DNA from: Palsa-1188 sp050010575
Lineage (GTDB): Bacteria; Bacillota; DSM-12270; Thermacetogeniales; Thermacetogeniaceae
Direction of reading: 5' to 3'
Assembly: GCA_050010575.1 (NCBI GenBank)
Contig: JBEKKU010000066.1
Coordinates: forward strand, 1-12,675
Length of the DNA: 12,675 nucleotides
The notes beneath the pieces are model-generated. The model was not told the DNA's origin and did not search any database. It was given only the letters and a program-made list of their open reading frames with translations. Positions within the stretch are counted from its first letter, which is position 1, and every line of letters starts with the position of its first letter. The translations under genes and the position numbers were made by a program. Below are positions 6,910 through 12,675 of the stretch, piece by piece.

Positions 6910-8403
6910 TCAGACCGCTGGTTTGGCCAGGGCGGCGTCCAGTTTCGTCTTTAACAGCCCGTACCACTTTGGATTCAGCACCAGCCGCGAACTCACCAGC
7001 AGGTGCAGGATGAAGCGGGTGAAGGTGACCGCCGTGAACAGGCTCATGAAGACACCGATAAACAGAGTGACGGCAAAGCCGCGAATGGCACCGCTGCCAA
7101 AGTAGTAGAGCACGGTGGCGCCGATCAGGGTGTTGACGTTGCAGTCCAGGATCGTCCTCAGAGCATGCCGGAAGCCGGCGTCGAAGGCACTCCGCAGGGT
7201 CTTCCCGAGCCTCAGTTCCTCTTTCAGGCGCTCATAGATCAGAATGTTGGCGTCGACCGCCATACCCACCGATATGATGAAGGCGGCGATACCAGGCAGG
7301 GTTAGAGTCTGGTGTACCAACAAGTAGACACCAGCCATGATCAGGGCGTAGACGATCAGCGACAGGTCCGCCACGATCCCCGGCACCCGGTAATAGAACA
7401 ACATGAAAATGAAGACCAGGACCAGCCCGATCAGCCCGGCCCGCAGGCTGCGGTCCAGGGATTCCTGTCCGAGCAGGGGGCCCACTGTACGCTTTTCGAT
7501 CAGTTGCACCTGCACCGGCAGGGCGCCGGCCTTCAACAGCAGGGCATCGCTCTGCGCATCCTGCAGCGTCTTATAGCCGCCACTGATCACGGCATTGCCG
7601 TCAGGAATGGCAGTCTTGACCACCGGATTGGTGAGCAGTTGGTCATCCAGGTAGATGGCAATCCGCTTGCCGACATTAGCTGACGTCACCTGTGCAAATG
7701 TTTTGGCGCCCGCTGCATTGAACGTCAAGGAAACTTCCGGCTCATTGGTCTGAGTGTCCAATTGGGCTTTGGCATCCGACAGGTCCTTGCCGGTCAGCAC
7801 CACCTTGCCGTCCTCGGTCTTGAACTCCATGTGCGCCGTCCGGCCGATCTGATTGACAGCTTCTTCCGGGTCCTTGACGCCGGCAAGTTCGACCAGAATC
7901 CGGTTGCCGTTCTCGATCTGGATCACCGGCTCACTGACGCCCAGGCCGTTGACCCGTTTTTCAATATTATCGCGCAGACTGTTCATGGAATCCTTGGTAA
8001 CTGGAGCCTCAGGCGTCGGCACCGCCTGGTAGACCACATGCACACCACCCTGCAGGTCGAGCCCCAGGTGCTTTTGCAGTCCGGCGGCGATTGGCTTGGC
8101 CGTAAAGATCGCCACTGCGATGATGACCAGGATGATCAGGCCCAAAATGCCCGCATCCACCCAGTTAATGCCGGATTTCCTTGTTCTCAACCGGCTCGGC
8201 GGCACTGCTTTCGGCGGTGCCGGGTTCAGTGGACCAGTCGGGAACCTGGCGCCGCCGTTGATCGGACGGGCCGGTGGAGGGCTCAGTTCCTGCTGGCTGC
8301 CGGTACTGGCCGTGGTCGCAGCCTGCTGCTGGATCTCCGGCGCGGTTTTTTGCGGCTGCTCCTTTTTTGAGTTCTTGCGCTGCTGCTGTTTTTTGCCTGC
8401 CAA
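6910..8403 (-). CDS. secD: Protein translocase subunit SecD with an N-terminal extension
   Basis: Larger SecDF subunit, 497 residues. After TM1 (~82-101) come LGLDLQGG (113-120), the P1 head domain, five further membrane segments (~320-470) and GMAVDANILIYER (380-392), whose D384 matches the proton-relay aspartate. The oddity is residues 1-79: rich in Gln, Pro, Lys and Arg, low in complexity and presumably disordered and cytoplasmic. SecD normally enters the membrane within its first ~10 residues. The start TTG at 8403 lies 10 bases after AAGGAGG (8420-8414); no in-frame ATG lies near TM1. The stop overlaps the secF ribosome binding region. The gene follows the HD-domain gene by 34 bases without a terminator, so both are probably in one operon. 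Confidence 0.96.
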   Translation of the reverse strand: MAGKKQQQRKNSKKEQPQKTAPEIQQQAATTASTGSQQELSPPPARPINGGARFPTGPLNPAPPKAVPPSRLRTRKSGINWVDAGILGLIILVIIAVAIFTAKPIAAGLQKHLGLDLQGGVHVVYQAVPTPEAPVTKDSMNSLRDNIEKRVNGLGVSEPVIQIENGNRILVELAGVKDPEEAVNQIGRTAHMEFKTEDGKVVLTGKDLSDAKAQLDTQTNEPEVSLTFNAAGAKTFAQVTSANVGKRIAIYLDDQLLTNPVVKTAIPDGNAVISGGYKTLQDAQSDALLLKAGALPVQVQLIEKRTVGPLLGQESLDRSLRAGLIGLVLVFIFMLFYYRVPGIVADLSLIVYALIMAGVYLLVHQTLTLPGIAAFIISVGMAVDANILIYERLKEELRLGKTLRSAFDAGFRHALRTILDCNVNTLIGATVLYYFGSGAIRGFAVTLFIGVFMSLFTAVTFTRFILHLLVSSRLVLNPKWYGLLKTKLDAALAKPAV

Positions 8404-8437
8404 TGCTTGCTCCCCTCCTTAGAAGTTAAGAAGAATA

Positions 8438-9109
8438 CTAGACCAATTTGTTGCCGTTAATCTGAAGGCCAAAGCGGCAGCCCAAAAAGCTGGCTGACCG
8501 CCTGCATAAAAGCATCCGGGTCAAGAATATTTCGAAATAGTCCATAACTGGGCTGATCCTCGGGTCGATCTCCAGCTCCAGGATAATTGTCCGGTCCTCC
8601 TCCATTACCCGCAAGAAAGAGCGCTCCACCGCATAGTTGACCCGGTCGTGAATATCGAACCTGACTATATCAGTGTTGCGCACCCTGGTCCGGTGCACGT
8701 CGGACTTGTCCGCCAGGATGAGAGCAGCGGCGGTGTTGTTCACCGGAGAGCCAGTCTCCTCGTCGTGATTGCCGATGGCGGCCGTCACCGTGCCGATCTC
8801 ATCCTGGGGCATCCCCAGACGCTTCAGAATAAAATAAGCAAGAACAGCTCCAGACAGGTAATGTCCGTCTCTGTTCACGACGTTCCCGATATCGTGCATG
8901 TACCCGGCAATAGCGGCAAGCTCCACCTCGCGCCCGGAGAACCCCAACCGCTTGACCACGTTTTGAGCGATATTGGAAACCAGGTTGATGTGGCGGTACC
9001 CGTGCTCGGTGTACCCCATGGTTCCTAAATTGCTGTTTCCAGTACGGATCAAGGTATCGGTAAGGATGTCCCTCTTAACATCCTCCAGGGTGACTGTGGT
9101 TGACTGCAC
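8438..9109 (-). CDS. HD-domain phosphohydrolase of unknown substrate
   Basis: Soluble protein of 223 residues. The HD-superfamily metal site is visible: H40 (GYRHINLV), the HD pair 72-73 (GYMHDIGN), H83, a second HD at 115-116 (GNHDEE) and D134 (ILADKSD). These support a di- or mononuclear metal phosphohydrolase. The C-terminal third (from ~150) contains PVMDYFEIFLTRMLLCRR and resembles no domain I can name. The start is GTG 9109, 7 bases after AAGGGG. Similar HD proteins sit next to secDF in Desulfotomaculum-like genomes, to my recollection. The substrate is unknown; a nucleotide second messenger or nucleic acid would be a guess. Not a Rel homologue: no synthetase or TGS region. Confidence 0.85.
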   Translation of the reverse strand: MQSTTVTLEDVKRDILTDTLIRTGNSNLGTMGYTEHGYRHINLVSNIAQNVVKRLGFSGREVELAAIAGYMHDIGNVVNRDGHYLSGAVLAYFILKRLGMPQDEIGTVTAAIGNHDEETGSPVNNTAAALILADKSDVHRTRVRNTDIVRFDIHDRVNYAVERSFLRVMEEDRTIILELEIDPRISPVMDYFEIFLTRMLLCRRSASFLGCRFGLQINGNKLV

Positions 9110-9199
9110 TTAGCTGCCCCTTAATATTGCCTGTAATCGCATGACCCCAAAACATAGTGTAATTCGCTTTCGACCGATAAGAATCCTTTTCAGCAAACT

Positions 9200-9646
9200 T
9201 TATTTTTTTCTCTTCGAAAACAGTTGCCACTTTCGCCAAAGCTTCTGTTTTGTCTCCAAATGTTGAATCGTGCTCAATCCCAGGCTCAGCTTGATCGCCT
9301 CGTCGACCCGCTCCAGTTCCTTGGCATCCGGGCGTCCCATGAAATTATCCTTCCGGAAATGGAATTTATCAACGGTCGTTATCTGGGAAAACAGCGCCAC
9401 ATGGTCGACTGAAAGGCCGTTGCTACCCCCTGCAGTTAGTAGTACCCCTAGCAGCAGGTTTCCTAACCGGGGATTGGACAACAGGGGAACCACGATCACC
9501 GAATTGCAAAAGCGGTTTCCGATATCATTCTGGATCACCAGCACGGGCTGCTTTCTCTGCTCCGGCCCGCCCTCATGGCCAATTTCCAGCAGATAGATAT
9601 CCCCGCGCTCAATCAGAAATTTCTCCTTGGCAGGGTGCGCTGCCAA
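9200..9646 (-). CDS. MazF/PemK-family toxin-like protein, divergent active site
   Basis: 148-residue protein with the MazF/PemK fold signature: RGDIYLLEIG (14-23), PVLVIQNDIGNRF (34-46), VIVVPLLS (50-57), and VDEAIKLSLGL (114-124) near the end. The family is mRNA interferases of toxin-antitoxin systems. By eye, against B. subtilis MazF, the catalytic arginine before PVLV is Q33 and the catalytic threonine is L56, so ribonuclease activity is doubtful. R31, K32 and S57 lie nearby and could compensate. A basic tail, KRKK, ends the protein. The start is TTG 9646, 7 bases after GAGGTG. No RHH or AbrB-type antitoxin gene is recognisable upstream. It sits alone among housekeeping genes, between tgt and the HD-domain gene. 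Confidence 0.85.
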   Translation of the reverse strand: MAAHPAKEKFLIERGDIYLLEIGHEGGPEQRKQPVLVIQNDIGNRFCNSVIVVPLLSNPRLGNLLLGVLLTAGGSNGLSVDHVALFSQITTVDKFHFRKDNFMGRPDAKELERVDEAIKLSLGLSTIQHLETKQKLWRKWQLFSKRKK

Positions 9647-9930
9647 CGGTCTCCACCTCTTTCTCGCTTAACGTCGGCAGCATCATTGCTCCGGTCATCC
9701 AGGATCCGGACATCTGGGATGGCATACCAGCGATCTTCAGATAGTCAGCCCGCAGCCGGTAACGCCAGGCTAACTGGCGCATGCGCTCTCTCCAACACTT
9801 CCACAACCTCATCCCCCGCCAGCCGTCGACCAAGCCCATGCTGCGCTCATCTCCCAGTCCCAAAATGTTGCCATATATTGGACATAATTAGACAACCGCC
9901 CGGTGGTTCCTGCCGCAGCATTTGTCTCAT
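9647..9930 (-). other. Gene-free stretch with an interrupted coding-like frame, possible antitoxin remnant
   Basis: 284 bases between tgt and the MazF-like gene. One minus-strand frame, continuous with the tgt frame, is open from 9930 to 9613 except for TGA at 9849-9847 and 9747-9745. From about 9825 to 9660 its codons are strongly G-first (for example GDEVVEVLER and WYAIPDVRILDD), as real genes are. A second frame is open across 9863-9609 but is rich in W, R and M, like a shadow. The position upstream of a MazF-like gene suggests a decayed antitoxin, but no known antitoxin motif is visible. Confidence 0.3.
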
Positions 9931-11064
9931 TTACAGTACTTTTGTTGAATAATACTGGGCCTTGAATGCCTCGTGGCGGGTTTCGAAAGAATCCTCCGCA
10001 ATGGCCTCCCGGATCTCGCTCATCAGATGCAGGGTGAAGTGCAGGTTATGGATGGTGAGCAGCCGGTGCCCCAGGATCTCCTCGGCTTTGAACAGGTGGC
10101 GCAGGTAGGCCCGGGAGAAGTTTTGACACGTATAGCAGCGGCATCCCGGCTCAACAGGTGAGAAGTCCCGGGCATACTCGGCGTTGCGGAGCACCAATTT
10201 GCCCCGGGCGGTAAGGGCGGTGCCATTGCGGGCCACCCGGGTGGGCAGTACGCAATCGAAGAGGTCTACGCCCCGGCGCGCTCCCTCCCAGAGACAGTCG
10301 GCGCTGCCCACCCCCATCAGGTAGCGTGGCTTATCCTCAGGCAGCAGCGGGACGGTGCTCTCCAGGATCTCATACATGACCGGTTTCGGCTCGCCGACAC
10401 TCAGTCCGCCGATCGCATAGCCATCAAAATTCATCCTGGTCAGGGCGCGAGCGCTCCGGAAGCGCAGTTCCGGCCACATATTGCCCTGAACTATCCCGAA
10501 CAGCGCCTGGCCGCTAGGATGGGGAGCCTGCAGGCAACGTTCAGCCCACAGGGTCGTGCGGTCCACCGCCGTCGCCGCCTCTTCGTAAGAGCAAGGAAAC
10601 GGCGAGCATTCGTCAAAAGCCATGGCGATGTCAGACCCGAGGGCTGCCTGGATCTCCATCGACTTTTCCGGGCTGAGGAAATGCTTGCTGCCATCAAGGT
10701 GGGAGCGGAACTGCACTCCCCGCTCGCTGACCTCTCGCAAGGAGGATAAGCTGAACACCTGAAAGCCACCACTATCTGTGAGCACCGGCCGGTCCCAGTT
10801 CATGAAGCGGTGCAGCCCACCCGCTTCCCGGATCACCTCCAAGCCCGGCCGCAGGTAAAGGTGATAGGCGTTGCCCAGGATGATCTCCGCTCCCAGGGCG
10901 CTGACTTCTTCCGGAGTCAGCGTTTTCACCGTGGCCTGGGTGCCGACCGGCATGAAGGCGGGGGTGTGGATGAGTCCCCTGGGGGTGTGCAGGCACCCCA
11001 GCCTGGCTGCGCTGTCAGCGCTTTTTTTCATCACCGCAAAACCAAACCCATCCTGTGGCAACAT
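9931..11064 (-). CDS. tgt: tRNA-guanine transglycosylase (queuine/preQ1 tRNA-ribosyltransferase)
   Basis: Exchanges guanine at wobble position 34 of GUN-anticodon tRNAs for preQ1, the base-insertion step of queuosine synthesis. At 377 residues it is the normal length. TIM-barrel landmarks are TPAFMPVGTQATVK (34-47), TDSGGFQVFS (96-105, D97), AFDECSPFP (149-157), GGLSVGEP (219-226) and FDCVLPTRVARNG (269-281), in which D270 is the nucleophile. The zinc site is C308, C310, C313 and H339. The start ATG 11064 follows GAGGGGG closely and lies 9 bases after the queA stop, so the pair is cotranscribed. Very secure. Confidence 0.97.
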   Translation of the reverse strand: MLPQDGFGFAVMKKSADSAARLGCLHTPRGLIHTPAFMPVGTQATVKTLTPEEVSALGAEIILGNAYHLYLRPGLEVIREAGGLHRFMNWDRPVLTDSGGFQVFSLSSLREVSERGVQFRSHLDGSKHFLSPEKSMEIQAALGSDIAMAFDECSPFPCSYEEAATAVDRTTLWAERCLQAPHPSGQALFGIVQGNMWPELRFRSARALTRMNFDGYAIGGLSVGEPKPVMYEILESTVPLLPEDKPRYLMGVGSADCLWEGARRGVDLFDCVLPTRVARNGTALTARGKLVLRNAEYARDFSPVEPGCRCYTCQNFSRAYLRHLFKAEEILGHRLLTIHNLHFTLHLMSEIREAIAEDSFETRHEAFKAQYYSTKVL

Positions 11065-11073
11065 TCTTCCCCC

Positions 11074-12114
11074 TCAGATGATCAGCATGGCATCGCCATA
11101 GCTGAAAAAGCGGTATCGCCTGTCTACCGCCTCCTGGTATGCCTGCAGGACCCGGTCCTGCCCGGCAAAAGCCGATACGAGCATCAACAGCGTCGAGCGC
11201 GGCAGGTGAAAGTTGGTCACCAGCCCATCGATGATCTTGAACCGGTAGCCCGGATAGATGAACAGGCGCGTCCAGCCCTCCCCGGCCGAAATCTGACCGT
11301 CTGCGGCAACGGCAGCGCTCTCCAGCACCCGTACGGTAGTGGTGCCGATGGCGACAATGCGCCGGCCACGGCGCCGGGTCTCGTTGATCAGGGCCGCCTC
11401 GGGCTGCCCGAGCCGGTAATACTCCTCATGCATCGGATGCGCCTCCACATCCTCGACCCTGACCGGTCGAAATGTGCCCAGCCCCACGTGAAGCAGCACA
11501 AAAGCAGTCCGCACTCCCCGCTCCCGGACCTGTGCAAGCAGCTCCGGAGTGAAGTGCAGTCCGGCGGTGGGAGCAGCCACCGAGCCGGTGACCCGGGCAT
11601 ACACGGTCTGATAGCGCTCCTGATCCGACTGTTCCGGATGGCGCCTGATATAGGGCGGGAGAGGCACCTCCCCCAGGGCATAGACCTGTTCCCAGAAATG
11701 CTTCGGGTCACCGGGAGTAAACCGGAGCAGGCGCCCCCCTTCAGCGGTGCGCTCCACCACCTCTGCCTGCAACGACCCGTCCCCGAAGAGGATGGACACG
11801 CCCGGCAGGGCGCGGCGTCCCGGCTGCACCAGGGTTGACCATGTTCCAGGCTGCTTCTCGTGCAGCAGCATCACTTCCAGCCTACCTCCGGTATCGGCCC
11901 TCCGGCCATAGAGCCGGGCGGGAAAGACCCTGGTCTCATTGAGCACCAGCAGGTCTCCGGACGCCAGATACTCTAACAGGTCCGAAAACCGCCCGTGCCC
12001 GATCTTGCCGGTGGTGCGGTTTAAAACAAGCAGCCGGGCATCTTGTCGCTCCGGCGCCGGGTACTGCGCAATCAATTCTGGTGGCAGATCGTAATCGAAG
12101 CTGCTGACCTTCAC
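11074..12114 (-). CDS. queA: S-adenosylmethionine:tRNA ribosyltransferase-isomerase
   Basis: Transfers and rearranges the ribosyl group of SAM onto preQ1-modified tRNA to give epoxyqueuosine, the step after Tgt. At 346 residues it is the usual length. Family blocks are FDYDLPPELIAQYPAPERQD at the start, GDLLVLNETRVFPARL, GSVAAPTAGLHFT, LHVGLGTFRPV, NFHLPRSTLLMLVSAFAG and RFFSYGDAMLI at the end. The start is GTG 12114 (VKVSSFDYDLP), about 9 bases after AAAGGA, which overlaps the end of the SpoIID-like gene; the gap is 14 bases. It lies directly before tgt, the commonest arrangement. Very secure. Confidence 0.97.
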   Translation of the reverse strand: MKVSSFDYDLPPELIAQYPAPERQDARLLVLNRTTGKIGHGRFSDLLEYLASGDLLVLNETRVFPARLYGRRADTGGRLEVMLLHEKQPGTWSTLVQPGRRALPGVSILFGDGSLQAEVVERTAEGGRLLRFTPGDPKHFWEQVYALGEVPLPPYIRRHPEQSDQERYQTVYARVTGSVAAPTAGLHFTPELLAQVRERGVRTAFVLLHVGLGTFRPVRVEDVEAHPMHEEYYRLGQPEAALINETRRRGRRIVAIGTTTVRVLESAAVAADGQISAGEGWTRLFIYPGYRFKIIDGLVTNFHLPRSTLLMLVSAFAGQDRVLQAYQEAVDRRYRFFSYGDAMLII

Positions 12115-12128
12115 CTCGCCTGGTCCTT

Positions 12129-12675
12129 TCAGTTACCGTAATTGCCAACAATTTTTAAATTTCCGTCATGCTTCCCCTGATTATAATAAAGTTCCAGGAT
12201 ATCCTGATACTTATACCCTTTGATGGCCAGACCGATCGCCCCCCACTGGCTCATACCCACCCCGTGGCCATAGCCGCGGCCGCTGAAGGTGATCTGATCC
12301 GTGGAGGCGCCCTGAAGTACCTGTGTGTTGCCGGAGCCGATGACATACAGGCTGCCGGCCCCCGGCGCCACTGTCAGCGGAACGCCATCCTGTCCCTCTA
12401 CGTAAATCTTGTCCCCGGTCAGGGCGACCGCTTGCCCCTGGTCATCCAGCCCCTGTAGTTGACCGCCATAATCCAGGTCAAACAGGGTGCTTTTGAGGCC
12501 GAAAGCCTGGCGGATGTTGTCCCGGTAGAAGGTTTTGGAGCCACTGGCGCCGATGACGGTGACCTGGGTAGCCCTGCCGGAAACAGTCACACTGCCCGGT
12601 ACAAAATCCCTCTTGATGCTTCCCGTCACCGGATCGGTACTGATCCGGGTACGGTTGCGGGACACCTGGATGTCC
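12129..12675 (-). CDS. SpoIID/LytB-domain protein (5' part beyond window edge)
   Basis: C-terminal ~182 residues of a SpoIID/LytB-domain protein; the frame stays open to the right edge, so the start lies outside. The hallmark is FSGRGYGHGVGMSQWGAIGL, followed by GYKYQDILELYYNQGK. In B. subtilis SpoIID is a membrane-anchored lytic transglycosylase that, with SpoIIP, thins septal peptidoglycan during forespore engulfment. LytB-type members modify peptidoglycan in other settings. The N-terminal part with the catalytic glutamate is not in view. A SpoIID-like gene before queA-tgt is usual in Desulfotomaculum-type genomes, to my recollection, and may be a paralogue of the true spoIID, so no symbol is given. 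Confidence 0.88.
   Translation of the reverse strand, partial: DIQVSRNRTRISTDPVTGSIKRDFVPGSVTVSGRATQVTVIGASGSKTFYRDNIRQAFGLKSTLFDLDYGGQLQGLDDQGQAVALTGDKIYVEGQDGVPLTVAPGAGSLYVIGSGNTQVLQGASTDQITFSGRGYGHGVGMSQWGAIGLAIKGYKYQDILELYYNQGKHDGNLKIVGNYGN

Noticed and set aside
9745..9849. The two in-frame TGA codons as selenocysteine sites
   Set aside because: No SECIS-like hairpin is evident after them and no selenoprotein family is recognisable; decay or spacer is simpler.
9609..9863. 84-residue minus-strand frame as the MazF antitoxin
   Set aside because: Its composition (many W, R, M) is that of a shadow frame, it shows no RHH or AbrB-type motif, and coding bias favours a different frame.
1..12675. 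CRISPR arrays, insertion sequences, tRNA or rRNA genes
   Set aside because: No regularly spaced repeats, transposase-like frames, terminal inverted repeats or tRNA-like sequences were seen.

Overview
The window is a block of housekeeping and sporulation genes, all read from the minus strand, so transcription runs from high to low coordinates. The organism is most likely a spore-forming, moderately high-GC, Gram-positive anaerobe of the Clostridia (Desulfotomaculum/Pelotomaculum/Moorella-like). The reasons are a SpoIID-type protein next to queA-tgt, the long Rel stringent-response enzyme beside dtd and hisS, strong AAGGAGG ribosome binding sites, and frequent TTG/GTG starts. The lineage is inferred from gene content and order, not from a database match.

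Right to left: positions 12675-9931 hold the 3' part of a SpoIID/LytB-like gene, then queA and tgt, with gaps of only 9-14 bases. QueA and Tgt both act in queuosine modification of tRNA. Positions 9930-9647 hold no convincing intact gene; an interrupted, coding-like frame is visible. A MazF/PemK-like gene (9646-9200) follows, lacking the usual key residues and with no recognisable antitoxin. Next come an HD-domain phosphohydrolase of unknown substrate (9109-8438), secD (8403-6910) and secF (6894-6022). SecD carries an unusual disordered N-terminal extension of about 80 residues.

Positions 6021-4869 hold the most interesting part: a cation diffusion facilitator (CDF) metal-transporter gene with its own promoter. 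It is preceded by a structured leader of about 100 nt ending in a perfect 14-bp hairpin with a U-tract. A sequence at the very 5' end of the leader can pair with the 5' arm of that terminator, the geometry of a metal-sensing ON riboswitch or other attenuator. The real CDF start is most likely a TTG just after the leader.

Positions 4868-4659 are a regulatory gap with a good promoter for rel. The last unit is rel - dtd - metallo-beta-lactamase-fold hydrolase - hisS, probably one operon, with hisS running off the left edge. It joins stringent-response signalling with tRNA charging and proofreading. The recJ and apt genes often found between secDF and rel in Firmicutes are absent here, and the CDF gene takes their place. 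yajC, often found after tgt, is also absent.
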